Shown: positions 53,831 through 63,710, counted from the first letter of the stretch. The stretch: DNA of 64,000 nucleotides from Lachnospiraceae bacterium (GCA_022510745.1 JAFLSY010000011.1:1-64000), one strand, 5' to 3'. Notes: generated by a model not told the origin, from the sequence alone. A program made the numbers and translations.

Positions 53831-54781
53831 ATGGCTGAGGAAAAAATCGTTAAGAAAATCGCAACCAGGGAGAGCTACGGCAACGCTTTAAAGGAGCTGG
53901 CTGAGGAGTTCCCCAATCTGGTGGTATTGGATGCCGATCTGGCGGCAGCTACCAAGACCGGTATTTTTAGAAAAGCATATCCTGACAGGCATATTGACTG
54001 CGGTATCGCAGAGTGTAACATGGTAGGTATTGCGGCGGGCCTTTCTACCGTAGGTAAAATTCCGTTCGTAAGTTCCTTTGCTATGTTTGCGGCGGGAAGA
54101 GCTTTTGAACAGGTGCGCAATTCTGTGGGTTACCCGCATCTGAATGTGAAAATAGGCGCCACCCATGCGGGAATTACCGTAGGTGAGGACGGCGCCAGTC
54201 ATCAGTGCAACGAGGACATTGCTCTGATGCGGACGATTCCCGGGATGGTGGTAATGTGTCCTTCCGACGATGTGGAAGCCCGTGCTGCAGTGCGTGCCGC
54301 TCTGGAATATCAGGGCCCCGTATATCTGCGTTTTGGACGTGCTGCAGTACCGGTGATCAATGACAGACCGGACTACCGGTTTGAAATCGGAAAGGGCAGC
54401 GTGGTAAAAGAAGGCAGTGACGTGACCATCGTGGCAACCGGTATCTGCGTGGATTCCGCTCTGGGTGCGGCTGCGTTGCTGGAAGCAGACGGTATAAACG
54501 CAGAGGTTATCAATATCTGTACCATCAAGCCTCTGGATGAGGAAATTATCATAAACAGCGCAAAGAAGACCGGAAAAGTTGTTACCGCGGAGGAACATTC
54601 CGTGATCGGCGGTCTGGGCAGCGCGGTCTGCGACGCACTCTGCAAGAGTTATCCTGTACCTGTCTGCAAGATAGGTATGCAGGACGTGTTCGGAGAGTCC
54701 GGTTCGGCGGCGGCTCTGGTTGAGAAATACGGATTGGACGCCAAGGGCGTGTATAAGACAGTGAAGGAATTCTGTAAATAG
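53831..54781 (+). CDS. Transketolase, C-terminal subunit
   Basis: Pyrimidine-binding and C-terminal domains of a split transketolase, 316 residues. ATRESYGNALKELAEEFPNL, the catalytic glutamate in DCGIAECNMVGIAAGLS and THAGITVGEDGASHQ are clear. Start: ATG 53831 after AGGTGAATAG. It works as a complex with the preceding subunit. Confidence 0.95.
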   Translation: MAEEKIVKKIATRESYGNALKELAEEFPNLVVLDADLAAATKTGIFRKAYPDRHIDCGIAECNMVGIAAGLSTVGKIPFVSSFAMFAAGRAFEQVRNSVGYPHLNVKIGATHAGITVGEDGASHQCNEDIALMRTIPGMVVMCPSDDVEARAAVRAALEYQGPVYLRFGRAAVPVINDRPDYRFEIGKGSVVKEGSDVTIVATGICVDSALGAAALLEADGINAEVINICTIKPLDEEIIINSAKKTGKVVTAEEHSVIGGLGSAVCDALCKSYPVPVCKIGMQDVFGESGSAAALVEKYGLDAKGVYKTVKEFCK

Positions 54782-54789
54782 ATATTTTT

Positions 54790-54816
54790 TTCGGGGGAAT
54801 GGACGCATTCCCCCGA
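54790..54816 (+). terminator. Strong hairpin after the transketolase genes
   Basis: TTCGGGGGAATG and CATTCCCCCGA form an 11-bp stem with a GACG tetraloop just after the stop codon. There is a T run before it but no U-tract behind, so it may act in 3' end protection or Rho-independent termination of modest strength. Confidence 0.6.
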
Positions 54817-54884
54817 AATTCTACCAACAGTCGGTTGTACGGACGGCTTTTTGATTCCTATAATGGCGGCAGGAGGTGGAAAAT

Positions 54885-55658
54885 ATGTATGAAATGGACA
54901 AAGAAAAGGTCGGCACATTGATTGCCGCCCTAAGAAAAGAAAGAGGCCTTACTCAAAAGGAGCTGGCACAGCAGCTTTTTGTGTCGGATAAGGCTGTAAG
55001 TAAATGGGAGCGTGGTCTGGCAATGCCGGATGTTACGCTCCTGATTCCGTTGTCAGAAAGTTTAGGCATTACAGTGACGGAGCTCTTGGAGGGCAGGCGG
55101 TTTTCGGCGGCCGAGCCCATGCGGGTAGAACAGGTGGAGGAGATTGTGAAAAAAGCAATCTGTCTGCCGGAGATCGGACAGAGTCTTAGCATGAGCATAG
55201 GAAAGCGGGTCTGTATCTATTTCGGAGGACTCTTGCTTGCGGCTCTGGAAGTGCTTTGGCTCGTTTACTTAGGGCATACCGGGGAGGAACTGTCCGTATG
55301 GATACTTACCGGAGACCTGCTGGGAATCATCTTTGGTGCCTATTTTTGGCTGTTTGCGAAGGAAAGATTGCCCCACTTTTATGACGAAAATGCTCTGAGC
55401 TTTTACACTGACGGAATCTTTCGGATGAACCTGCCGGGCGTCCGGTTTAGTAATGCGAACTGGCCGTATATTCTGCGTGCGGCCAGATGGAGCTGCTTAT
55501 TGATGCCCTGCCTGCTTCCGGCGGCCTATGAACTGGCCTGCAGACTGCTTCCATCAGGACTTTTTTTCCTGGCCTTTTTGTATATTGAGCTCTTTTTGAT
55601 ATTGGGAGGGCTTTTTATTCCGATCTATGTGGCTGCAAAAAAATACAGTAAGCCATAA
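54885..55658 (+). CDS. XRE-family regulator with membrane C-terminal domain
   Basis: Protein of 257 residues. Residues about 5-60 are a Cro/C1-type helix-turn-helix (LTQKELAQQLFVSDKAVSKW is the DNA-binding part). After a linker come four hydrophobic helices (about 105-125, 132-152, 205-225, 230-252). The topology suggests a membrane-held transcription regulator, a type common in Lachnospiraceae with unknown signals. Start: ATG 54885, with AGGAGG 8 bases upstream. Confidence 0.87.
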   Translation: MYEMDKEKVGTLIAALRKERGLTQKELAQQLFVSDKAVSKWERGLAMPDVTLLIPLSESLGITVTELLEGRRFSAAEPMRVEQVEEIVKKAICLPEIGQSLSMSIGKRVCIYFGGLLLAALEVLWLVYLGHTGEELSVWILTGDLLGIIFGAYFWLFAKERLPHFYDENALSFYTDGIFRMNLPGVRFSNANWPYILRAARWSCLLMPCLLPAAYELACRLLPSGLFFLAFLYIELFLILGGLFIPIYVAAKKYSKP

Positions 55659-55739
55659 AATTCTCCTGCCTTTCTCGTATCTCATTTATGAGCCGTTATC
55701 TTATGCGGTTATTTAGGATTCGGAAAGGCGGGGAGGAAA

Positions 55740-57260
55740 ATGAAAAAGAAAATTATAATTGGAGTGATCGTGATCGTAGTGGCGCTTGTTTTGCTGGTGC
55801 CAGTGCCCATGCATATCAAGGATGGCGGAAGTGTCAGGTATAAGGCGTTATTGTATGAGGTGACAACCTATCATATGCTGATAGGTATTCCAGAGAGTCC
55901 GGGGCCGGCATATTTGGAGGGCATGGAAATCAAGATACTTGGATTTACGGTGTATTCCAGTCCGGATGTGAAGGCCTTTTTTGCACATACACAAACGGTA
56001 CCGCTCTTTCCGTCCACAACGGGAGATACGCCGCAAGCACCGGAAGCCTCTTCTTTGCCGGAATATATTTCGCAGCCGATAGAACAGGATGCTGTCCAGA
56101 TGTTGAAAAACGGCATCAATCGGTTTGCGTTTGAAATGTATGGGGAGTTGGAGGATGGAGAGAATCTTTTCTTTTCACCCTACAGCATCTGCAGCGCATT
56201 GTCCGTTTTGAATCTGGGTGCGGGCTCGGATACGAAAGCGGAACTGGAAGATGTGCTGGGAATCATCGATTTTGAAGCCTGGAATGCGGGTATGCATAAC
56301 TATCTGCATAAAACTTATTTTGGTGACACGTATGTCACAACAGCCAATTCTCTGTGGCTGCGGGAAGATAAGGAATGGGCGGAAAACATGGAGGCCGACT
56401 TTTTAAAGCCTGCAGTAGAGTACTACAGCGCAACGGTGGAGGAATTAAATTTTAGGGAAAAGCCGGAGGAAGCCATAGCACGGATGAATTCCTGGGCGGA
56501 AGAAAATACGGACGGCATGATTCCCCGTGTGATCAATCATATAGATTCCAATACGGTAATGGTACTTATGAATGCTGTCTATTTTGATGGGAAATGGGAG
56601 ATTCCTTTTCTTGAGGATGATACCAGAGAAGGGACCTTTCATGGCACCAATGGGGATGTTACCACGGATATGATGTATCTGTGGCATGAGGAGTACGCCT
56701 ATGTTGAAATGTACGGATTAAAAGGGGTTGCCATACCTTACAAGGATTCCGACATTGTGATGAAAGTCTTTCTGCCCCTGGAAGCAGAACGGGAAATACC
56801 GGAGGATTCTTCGGTGAATTATGCTTATGGCGCTGATATAGAAGGGCTCTTTAACGCATTGAGCATGGAAGAAAAACAAAAGCTGCTGGATGGTCTGGAT
56901 ACGGCGGATAAGGAGGAGCTTGCAAGACTTGTCCTGCCTAAGTTCACTATGGAATATGAAGTAGAGGATCTTCAGGGGATATTGCAAAATATGGGCATTC
57001 AGTCGGCATTTCTTACAAATGCCGATTTAGACCGGATCGCAGATGATGTATATGTATCTCAGGCGCTCCATAAAGCCAGGATAGAAGTGGACGAGAACGG
57101 TACGAGAGCTGCTGCGGTTACTGTGATAGTAGGAAATGACGCCGCTGCGCTCCCCGTGGAGCCGCCCAAGGAGTTCGTGGCGGACAGACCTTTTATTTAT
57201 ATAATCCAGGATGCCGAAACGGGAATTATCCTCTTCATGGGACGCATGAACAATCCGTAA
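55740..57260 (+). CDS. Serpin-family protease inhibitor, membrane anchored or secreted
   Basis: Protein of 506 residues. An N-terminal hydrophobic signal or anchor (about 4-22) and a small beta domain (about 23-100) precede a complete serpin fold (about 115-505). Serpin motifs are clear: ENLFFSPYSICSALSVLNLG, NAVYFDGKWEIPF, and the hinge ENGTRAAAV at residues 452-460. By the usual numbering P1 falls near residue 468 in an Asn-Asp-Ala-Ala-Ala-Leu segment, suggesting inhibition of an elastase-like protease. P13 is Arg where Glu is most frequent. It has its own ribosome-binding site (GGGGAGGAAA). Confidence 0.9.
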   Translation: MKKKIIIGVIVIVVALVLLVPVPMHIKDGGSVRYKALLYEVTTYHMLIGIPESPGPAYLEGMEIKILGFTVYSSPDVKAFFAHTQTVPLFPSTTGDTPQAPEASSLPEYISQPIEQDAVQMLKNGINRFAFEMYGELEDGENLFFSPYSICSALSVLNLGAGSDTKAELEDVLGIIDFEAWNAGMHNYLHKTYFGDTYVTTANSLWLREDKEWAENMEADFLKPAVEYYSATVEELNFREKPEEAIARMNSWAEENTDGMIPRVINHIDSNTVMVLMNAVYFDGKWEIPFLEDDTREGTFHGTNGDVTTDMMYLWHEEYAYVEMYGLKGVAIPYKDSDIVMKVFLPLEAEREIPEDSSVNYAYGADIEGLFNALSMEEKQKLLDGLDTADKEELARLVLPKFTMEYEVEDLQGILQNMGIQSAFLTNADLDRIADDVYVSQALHKARIEVDENGTRAAAVTVIVGNDAAALPVEPPKEFVADRPFIYIIQDAETGIILFMGRMNNP

Positions 57261-57397
57261 CAGAGTGTCCTGCAGAAGAAAATTTTTTTAAATTTGTGTG
57301 AAAAGACTACCTTTTCTGAGCAAGATGGATTATAATGGTAGGGCATGCGGTGGCGTAGAGCACACGGAGCGGCGAGGAAAAGGAAGGAGATATTCCA

Positions 57398-58921
57398 ATG
57401 TCAGGAAAAGCAACACCCCAAAATGAAGAAACACAAAAAATTGTGACAAAATATGATAGAAAGGTGCAACGGAGAAAAGAGGAAGAGGCGAGGGCTAAAA
57501 GAGAAAAACAGATCAGCCGTATCATCGGTATTGCAATATTGGTAGTGATCGTAGGTGCGCTTCTTTATTCCCCGATCAGGAAATTTGTGGCGGCACATTC
57601 TACTTACATCACGGTAGGGAATCATAAGATCAGCGAAGTAGAGTTTGATTATTATTATGCGCTGGCGAGCAATGATTATCTGGATACCTACGGCGAATAT
57701 TTATCCTATCTGGGCTTAAATATTTATGGTTCTTTTGAAAATCAGGCATACAGTGACACCATGAGCTGGAAGGATTATTTTGATCAGTTGGCTGTGGAGG
57801 CTATAAAGCAGAACAAGGCGTTGTTGGATGAGGCGAAGGCTGCGGGATTTACCTATGATCCCTCTGCAGAACGTGACGCATTTATACAGGACAGCAAGGA
57901 AGCAGCCGCTGAAGCGGGTGTGACACTTGGCAGATATTACAGAGAGACTTTCGGACAGTATGCAACCGCCTCCAACATCAAACCTTTCATAGAGGAAGGG
58001 TATATTGCTTCCGCTTATTACAGGGCGGTTGCAGAATCCAAGGAAGCAGGGGAAGCGGAAATCCGGGCATATTATGAGGAGCATACCGCTACCTATGACA
58101 GCGTGGACTATCTTTTGACCCAGATAGATGCGGAGATTCCGGAGGCACAGACTACTACGGATGCTGACGGAAACGAGGTTACCACGGAACCTACGGAGGA
58201 AGAGATTCAGGCAGCCATGGATGCCGCTAAGGAACAGGCTGATGAAGCGCTGCTTGTGATCGAAGAAGAGGGAACGGAAAACATAGGAAGGCTGCAGTCC
58301 GGAGTTTCCACCTATTACAGGGATTGGCTGTATGACGATGCCAGAAAAGAAGGTGACACCACTGTCATAGAGGACAGTAACAATCATAGATACTATGTGC
58401 TGATGTTTGAGAGAAGATATTTGGATGAGTCCCTGATAACGGCCAATGTCCGAGCTATTATGACCTTTAGCGACAACGGTGAAGCGATTTTGGCTGAGTG
58501 GGAAGCATTAGGCGCTACGGAAGAAGCCTTTACGAGTTTGGTACCCAAGTACAGTTTGGATACGTACAGCAGCAACAGCGGCGGTCTTTATGAAGATCTG
58601 AATCACTCTTCTTTGAACAGTGATACCTTGAATGACTGGGTATTTGCGGTGGAACGTAAAGCAGGGGATACGGTGACGGTAACCGAACAGGGTATTACTT
58701 ATGTGCTCTACTATATCAGTCAGGGCCGTCCCGAATGGCAGGCAAGTATTGCAAACACGCTGTTGAGCGATGCCATGGATGAGTATATGACGGAAATTCA
58801 GGAGAAGTGCGAAGTATCTGATCCCAAGGGCCGCTTGGTTTATTTGAAAACACCGGAACCTACCGTTGCAGACGATACAGGTGCTGCTGACGGTACGGCA
58901 GTGGAAAACGAAACAGAATAA
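57398..58921 (+). CDS. Peptidylprolyl isomerase, PrsA/SurA-like
   Basis: Membrane-anchored foldase of 507 residues. A basic coiled cytoplasmic start (1-45), a membrane helix (about 47-66), a SurA-like helical N-domain, and a parvulin-type domain in the second half (about 300-450; FAVERKAGDTVTVTEQGITYVLYYI is its end). An acidic insert with TTTDADGNEVTTEPTEEE lies near residue 250. Such proteins fold exported proteins. The parvulin core is divergent, so isomerase activity is uncertain. The gene is closed by the terminator at 58926. Confidence 0.85.
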   Translation: MSGKATPQNEETQKIVTKYDRKVQRRKEEEARAKREKQISRIIGIAILVVIVGALLYSPIRKFVAAHSTYITVGNHKISEVEFDYYYALASNDYLDTYGEYLSYLGLNIYGSFENQAYSDTMSWKDYFDQLAVEAIKQNKALLDEAKAAGFTYDPSAERDAFIQDSKEAAAEAGVTLGRYYRETFGQYATASNIKPFIEEGYIASAYYRAVAESKEAGEAEIRAYYEEHTATYDSVDYLLTQIDAEIPEAQTTTDADGNEVTTEPTEEEIQAAMDAAKEQADEALLVIEEEGTENIGRLQSGVSTYYRDWLYDDARKEGDTTVIEDSNNHRYYVLMFERRYLDESLITANVRAIMTFSDNGEAILAEWEALGATEEAFTSLVPKYSLDTYSSNSGGLYEDLNHSSLNSDTLNDWVFAVERKAGDTVTVTEQGITYVLYYISQGRPEWQASIANTLLSDAMDEYMTEIQEKCEVSDPKGRLVYLKTPEPTVADDTGAADGTAVENETE

Positions 58922-58925
58922 AATA

Positions 58926-58972
58926 TGCCCTCCTTTTGACAGCCGGCGCTGTTTGAAGGGAGGGCATTTTTG
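58926..58972 (+). terminator. Intrinsic terminator
   Basis: TGCCCTCC (58926-58933) pairs with GGAGGGCA (58959-58966), with an additional GACAG/CTGT inner stem, followed by TTTTTG. Confidence 0.9.
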
Positions 58973-58999
58973 TCGGGACAAAGATGGGACGCGGATGAT

Positions 59000-59614
59000 T
59001 TATTTCGGCCCCAGTTCCACGCCCGTATAGGGGGCCAATGCCAGCCGGATAAAATAACCCTGGTTGTGCTTGCAGACGGGACAGAGTTCAGGAGCGGAGG
59101 CTCCCCAGTATATATGTCCGCAGTTTAAGCACATCCACGCAACTTCTACATCCGAAACAAAGAGTTTGCCTTGCTCCAGCAAATCAGCAAACATACCAAA
59201 CCGATCACCATGGAGTTTTTCGATATTTGCAATTAGCTCAAAAGAAGCAGCCGCTTCCGAAAAGCCCTCTTCTCTTGCCTTTTCTCCAAAACGTTTATAG
59301 ACATCGTCGTGTTCCTCGTACTCATTATGCTGGGCAAAACGTAAAAGCTGTGCTACGTTTTCACTGAGATCCACGGGATAAGCGCCGTCGATGTGGATAT
59401 TTTCGCCGCTTAAATCTTTTAACAGGTTATAAAACACCTCAGCGTGCTCTCTTTCCTGTTCTGCAGTGAAAGTAAAAACAGCATCGATAACATGCAGCTT
59501 TTGACTGCGGGCTTGTCCGGCAGCAAAATTATAACGGTTTCGGGCCTGGCTTTCTCCTGCAAAGGCGCGCATCAGATTGTCCTTAGTTTCACTGTTCTTA
59601 AAATCTACTGGCAT
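59000..59614 (-). CDS. rbr: Rubrerythrin
   Basis: Non-haem diiron protein of 204 residues that reduces hydrogen peroxide in anaerobes. The N-terminal four-helix bundle carries AFAGESQARNRY and EQEREHAEVF (iron ligands); the C-terminal rubredoxin-like domain has CLNCG and CPVC. Its presence fits an anaerobe. The leader holds an ACCGGC/GCCGGT hairpin (59633-59651). The ribosome-binding site is AAAAGGAG. Confidence 0.96.
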   Translation of the reverse strand: MPVDFKNSETKDNLMRAFAGESQARNRYNFAAGQARSQKLHVIDAVFTFTAEQEREHAEVFYNLLKDLSGENIHIDGAYPVDLSENVAQLLRFAQHNEYEEHDDVYKRFGEKAREEGFSEAAASFELIANIEKLHGDRFGMFADLLEQGKLFVSDVEVAWMCLNCGHIYWGASAPELCPVCKHNQGYFIRLALAPYTGVELGPK

Positions 59615-59780
59615 AGAATTCTCCTTTTCATAACCGGCTTAAATTGCCGGTGCTTTTTATATTGTTCTTATAGCTTGCGCAAAAATGGAAAAATTATGCA
59701 GTCTGTTCTAAAGGGATTTTCTATGGTAAAATAATAAAAATACAACTGAGGGTACAGCTTGGCTGAAACGGGAAGGAATT

Positions 59781-60449
59781 ATGATAAAGACGGTAATATT
59801 TGATTTAGACGGCACACTCATCGATACGGAGAAATATTTTAAGGTATTTTGGCGGGAGGCTGCCGAAGCTTTCGGCTTTGATATGAGTGAAGAGCAGGCA
59901 CTGCAGTTAAGAAGCCTGGGAAGGCCTTTTGCGCCTGCGCTTTTACGGGAGTGGTTCGGAGAGAACTTTGATTATGGGGCTGTCCGGGATAAACGCAGAC
60001 AGCTTATGAAAGAATATCTCAATACAAAGGGTATTGAATTAAAACCGGGGGCAGAGAAAGCTTTAGCTTGGTTAAAGCAGAACGGTTACCGGGTGGCGCT
60101 GGCTACCGCAACGCCTGTAGACAGAGCGACCGAACACCTGAAGGAAACAGGTATATATGAGTATTTTGACACGATTGTCAGTGCCGCTCAGGTAGAGAAG
60201 GGAAAACCCGCGCCGGATGTATATCTATTTGCCTGTAAGCAACTGGGAGAGCAGCCGGAGGACTGCATTGCGGTGGAGGATTCCCCCAACGGTGTGAACT
60301 CTGCATATGAGGCAGGGCTGAGGGTAGTAATGGTGCCCGATCAGACAGAGCCGGACGAGGCCTTAAAAAGGAAGCTATATTCCTGCATTTCCTCTTTGGA
60401 GGAATTGGGAGAAGTGTTAAGAGAATCAGATCAAGCAGATAAAGGTTGA
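59781..60449 (+). CDS. HAD-family phosphatase (beta-phosphoglucomutase-like)
   Basis: Protein of 222 residues, subfamily IA. DLDGTLIDTEKYF (catalytic Asp9 and Asp11), LATATPVDR and VEDSPNGVNSAYEAGL are intact. It may dephosphorylate a sugar phosphate or act as a mutase. It lies directly before a GH13 glucosidase, so a role in sugar metabolism is likely. Ribosome-binding site GGGAAGGAATT. Confidence 0.9.
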   Translation: MIKTVIFDLDGTLIDTEKYFKVFWREAAEAFGFDMSEEQALQLRSLGRPFAPALLREWFGENFDYGAVRDKRRQLMKEYLNTKGIELKPGAEKALAWLKQNGYRVALATATPVDRATEHLKETGIYEYFDTIVSAAQVEKGKPAPDVYLFACKQLGEQPEDCIAVEDSPNGVNSAYEAGLRVVMVPDQTEPDEALKRKLYSCISSLEELGEVLRESDQADKG

Positions 60450-60501
60450 AAATAAGATGCAGTGTAATTCATTGGTAAGTATAAACGGCAGGAGGTGCAG
60501 C

Positions 60502-62058
60502 ATGGAAAGCAAACAGTGGAAAAGAAAACAGCCGAAGTGGCTGGATAACGCTATATTTTACGAAATCTATCCCCAGTCTTTTAAAGACTCTAACGGCGAT
60601 GGGATAGGAGATTTTCAAGGTATCATTGAGAAACTGGATTATATTCGTACTCTTGGCTGCAACGCCATCTGGATGAACCCTTGCTTCGTTTCTCCCTTTG
60701 GAGACGCAGGTTATGATGTGGCGGATTATTACACCGCTGCTCCCCGATATGGAACCAACGAGGATTTAAAACAGCTCTTTGATGAGGTGCATAAAAGAGG
60801 CATGCATATTCTGTTGGATTTGGTGCCGGGACATACCTCCGTGGAGCACCCTTGGTTTTTAGAGTCCATGAAGGCGGAGAAAAATACCTATTCGGACCGT
60901 TATGTGTGGACTGACAGCATCTGGGAGGAGCCGCAGGGCATGGGCTGCATACGGGGTATTTCTGACCGGGACGGTTCCTGTGCAGTGAATTTTTTCTCCC
61001 ACCAGCCGGCCTTGAATTACGGTTATTATAAAATTGACAGATCTTGGCAGCAGTCCCCGGAGGACGAGGGTCCGCAGGCTACGTTAGAGGAGTTAGAAAA
61101 TATTATGCGCTTCTGGTTAAGACTGGGAGCAGACGGTTTTAGAGTGGATATGGCAGGTTCCCTTGTAAAGAACGATGAGGATAGTAAGGGCACCATAAAG
61201 TTATGGCAGAAAGTGAGAGCCTTTCTGGATGAGGAGTTTCCGGACGCCGCCATGGTATCCGAGTGGGGTGAGCCGGACAAATCTTTACAGGGCGGTTTCC
61301 ACATGGATTTTCTTTTGCATTTCGGGCCCTCCCACTATAATGATCTATTCCGTTGTGAAGAGCCCTACTTCTCAAGCCGAGGAAAAGGAAATATTACGCA
61401 GTTTGTCGAGAAGTATCTGGAAAACTATGAGAAATCCGAGAGAAAGGGTCTGATCTGCATTCCTTCCGGTAATCACGATATGGACAGACTGGCAAGAACT
61501 CTTTCGCAGCAGGAAATGAAGATTGCCTTTGCTTTTCTGCTTTCCATGCCGGGAGCCCCTTTTATTTATTACGGGGACGAAATTGGGATGCGGTATGTGG
61601 AAAATCTGACTTCCGTGGAGGGCGGATATAACAGAACCGGTTCCCGTTCACCCATGCAGTGGGATGATACGGAAAATGCAGGCTTCAGTACGGCGCCTGA
61701 GGAACGGTTGTATATTAAGCAGGATGCGTCTGCCGACAGACCCACGGTTGCTGCACAAATGGCGGATAAGGATTCTCTCTGGCATACGGTCAACCAACTG
61801 ATTACCTTGAGACTGGTAAATAGAGCCCTGTCCAATTGCGGAGAGATTGAATTTCTGCAGGTGGGTTATCCTCTTGTTTACAGGCGCTGGCTGAATTCCC
61901 AGAGCATCACGGTGATAATTAACCCCGCAGTGAGTGCGGCCTGCGTGGAAGGGATTCCGGGACGGATTCTGTATAATGTGGGGGGCAGTGCAACGCTGGC
62001 GGGTGGACAGTGCCGCGTGGATGGTATGAGTGCGGTGTTTATAGAGGATGAGGAGTAA
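60502..62058 (+). CDS. GH13 alpha-glucosidase/amylase
   Basis: Cytoplasmic glycoside hydrolase of 518 residues (no signal peptide). GH13 motifs: IFYEIYPQSFKDSNGDGIGD, catalytic nucleophile Asp216 (GFRVDMAG), acid/base Glu254 (VSEWGEP), and NHD with Asp326. It probably splits alpha-1,4- or 1,6-glucosides, such as maltodextrin or trehalose-type sugars. Start: ATG 60502 after GGCAGGAGGTGCAGC; an in-frame ATG at 60457 has no good ribosome-binding site. It follows the HAD gene closely. Confidence 0.93.
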   Translation: MESKQWKRKQPKWLDNAIFYEIYPQSFKDSNGDGIGDFQGIIEKLDYIRTLGCNAIWMNPCFVSPFGDAGYDVADYYTAAPRYGTNEDLKQLFDEVHKRGMHILLDLVPGHTSVEHPWFLESMKAEKNTYSDRYVWTDSIWEEPQGMGCIRGISDRDGSCAVNFFSHQPALNYGYYKIDRSWQQSPEDEGPQATLEELENIMRFWLRLGADGFRVDMAGSLVKNDEDSKGTIKLWQKVRAFLDEEFPDAAMVSEWGEPDKSLQGGFHMDFLLHFGPSHYNDLFRCEEPYFSSRGKGNITQFVEKYLENYEKSERKGLICIPSGNHDMDRLARTLSQQEMKIAFAFLLSMPGAPFIYYGDEIGMRYVENLTSVEGGYNRTGSRSPMQWDDTENAGFSTAPEERLYIKQDASADRPTVAAQMADKDSLWHTVNQLITLRLVNRALSNCGEIEFLQVGYPLVYRRWLNSQSITVIINPAVSAACVEGIPGRILYNVGGSATLAGGQCRVDGMSAVFIEDEE

Positions 62059-62115
62059 AAGATAAGGAAAATTTTTCTTAATTACAATTTTTAAATTTAC
62101 AAGGAGTGACACGGT

Positions 62116-62721
62116 ATGATGACCAAGAAACGTCTGGACAGGGACAGTAAATGGGGGTTTCAAGGATTTCCATATTATCACATGAGAATGGATACGGATG
62201 ATTTTCACGGACTTGTTAGTATTGTAGAACTAGTAGACGGAGAGTACTTCTTTTGGGAAATGCCGCAGGCAGGAAAAACTCCGGTATGCGGGAAAGGGAT
62301 GCTGTGGTTGCAATTAATTCCCGATAATCAGCATCGGGCCATTACGGCAAAGTTTCTTCCTAAATCTCGGACTATTCAAGGCATAACGTATTCAAAATCG
62401 GTTTCTGTATGGTATGTTGATGTGATTGATAGTTGGGGATATGATGAAGATCAAGTTGCATATTTCATGGATAAATATTTGGATGTGAAATTTGATATAG
62501 AAGGCGATGTGCTCATTGATGACCGTGATGAATTAGACGCGGCATACAAGTCTGGTGAACTGACTAAGGAGCAATATGAAACAGCTATTGCAGAAGGCGA
62601 TGCCATCGTCTCGGAGTTATGTTCGGATATAGAAAAAACTCAGCGATGGTGCGAAAACATACTGGAACTTGCAATGAAAAGAATTGAAAATAATGATAAT
62701 ATTTTTAAGAAGAACGTATGA
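62116..62721 (+). CDS. DUF402 domain protein
   Basis: Protein of 201 residues. The DUF402 barrel (FomD-like) covers about residues 45-150, with KSVSVWYVDVIDSWGYDED and the metal-binding DEDQVAYFMDKYLDVKF to IDDRDELDAAY. Relatives hydrolyse nucleoside diphosphates. A charged helical tail follows. Ribosome-binding site AAGGAGTGACACGGT. Confidence 0.82.
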   Translation: MMTKKRLDRDSKWGFQGFPYYHMRMDTDDFHGLVSIVELVDGEYFFWEMPQAGKTPVCGKGMLWLQLIPDNQHRAITAKFLPKSRTIQGITYSKSVSVWYVDVIDSWGYDEDQVAYFMDKYLDVKFDIEGDVLIDDRDELDAAYKSGELTKEQYETAIAEGDAIVSELCSDIEKTQRWCENILELAMKRIENNDNIFKKNV

Positions 62722-62882
62722 CGGGAGAAGTGCATGAAAATTATTTTTATAGATAAAACAGGCGGAAGCCCTGCCATAATGAAATAATATTAACTGGGTT
62801 TTTTAATAGACTGCAGACCGAAACAGGCCTGCAATAGATATTATACATTTATGATTGGGTATGATGTGAAATTAGAGCGTGT
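62722..62882. other. Gap with a truncated ORF
   Basis: Contains ATG at 62734 (after GGGAGAAG) with a 17-codon frame, MKIIFIDKTGGSPAIMK, which looks like a truncated gene. Nothing else is visible. Confidence 0.35.
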
Positions 62883-63710
62883 CTAGAAGGTATCTGAGTG
62901 AATCTGATATTTTTTGCACATTTCCTGAAAGAAGTCGGAATCGGCAAGCTGTGCAAGTTTATCGCTTTCTCCGGCATCTACCATTTTTCGCAGCAAAAGG
63001 CCAAAGAGGGCCTGGCCTTCGGCAAAGCCTTCTTTACGACTTGCTTTTTCAGCATCTTTAATCAGCTCGTCCAATGTCATATAACGTCGCTCCCATTCCC
63101 GGCTCTTTTTAAGAGCCGTTATTTTTTCGTGCAGCAGCCCTACTTTTCCGTCCGGATCTTCTTTGGCACATTCTCCTGTGCTGTTTTCTACATAATGTAG
63201 GAAATGCCGCAATTCTTTGGATATGTTCTCATCGTTGCGGCCCCGGGTGTTGAAAAAGATTTTCCGGGTACCGTCCCCCAAAGGGAGGTCTGTCTCCAGA
63301 CACCGATTTTCAAAGGTATAGCGATAGAGTCCTTGCCCGAAAGGGTCGAAGCAGCAGAGAAAGATAACACAGGAGGGGCCCAGTTCACTGAAATCCTCTC
63401 CCGGTTTTAGGGAAGTCACGTCCGTCTCCGCTTGGTGATAACGGCTGCGTTTGGGCAGGTTTCCTTTATCCTCCCCCTGCATTTCCACATTGTAGCAGCG
63501 CCTTGCCTCATCCTGTGCATAGATGTCAAGTCGGATGCTGCGGCTGTCGGAGTTAAAGAGCAGTGCATGCTCCGCATGAACCCGTACCTGCTCCACCTTT
63601 TCCCCCAGCATGACCTCTAAAAGCATCCGGCAGGTTTCCTCATCGGAAAGTGCTGCTGCAAAAAGAAATGCATCTTTTAGATGTAAATCTTGAAACTGTT
63701 TCCTTGCCAT
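62883..63710 (-). CDS. Rpn-type PD-(D/E)XK nuclease family protein
   Basis: Protein of 275 residues of the Rpn/transposase_31-like group. The nuclease core has RLDIYAQDEARRCYNVEMQ (Asp and Glu-x-Gln) following FKDAFLFAAALSDEE-like helix (LKDAFLFAAAL). Such proteins promote RecA-independent recombination and are numerous in Lachnospiraceae. The C-terminus is helical and charged. No terminal repeats are seen, so it is not an active transposon. Confidence 0.87.
   Translation of the reverse strand: MARKQFQDLHLKDAFLFAAALSDEETCRMLLEVMLGEKVEQVRVHAEHALLFNSDSRSIRLDIYAQDEARRCYNVEMQGEDKGNLPKRSRYHQAETDVTSLKPGEDFSELGPSCVIFLCCFDPFGQGLYRYTFENRCLETDLPLGDGTRKIFFNTRGRNDENISKELRHFLHYVENSTGECAKEDPDGKVGLLHEKITALKKSREWERRYMTLDELIKDAEKASRKEGFAEGQALFGLLLRKMVDAGESDKLAQLADSDFFQEMCKKYQIHSDTF

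Noticed and set aside
53888..54808. A 306-codon open frame on the minus strand opposite the transketolase C subunit
   Set aside because: It has no ribosome-binding site, resembles no family, and the opposite strand is a clear transketolase gene.
62883..63710. Active transposon
   Set aside because: The nuclease gene has no flanking inverted or direct repeats; Rpn-type genes are ordinary chromosomal genes in this group.
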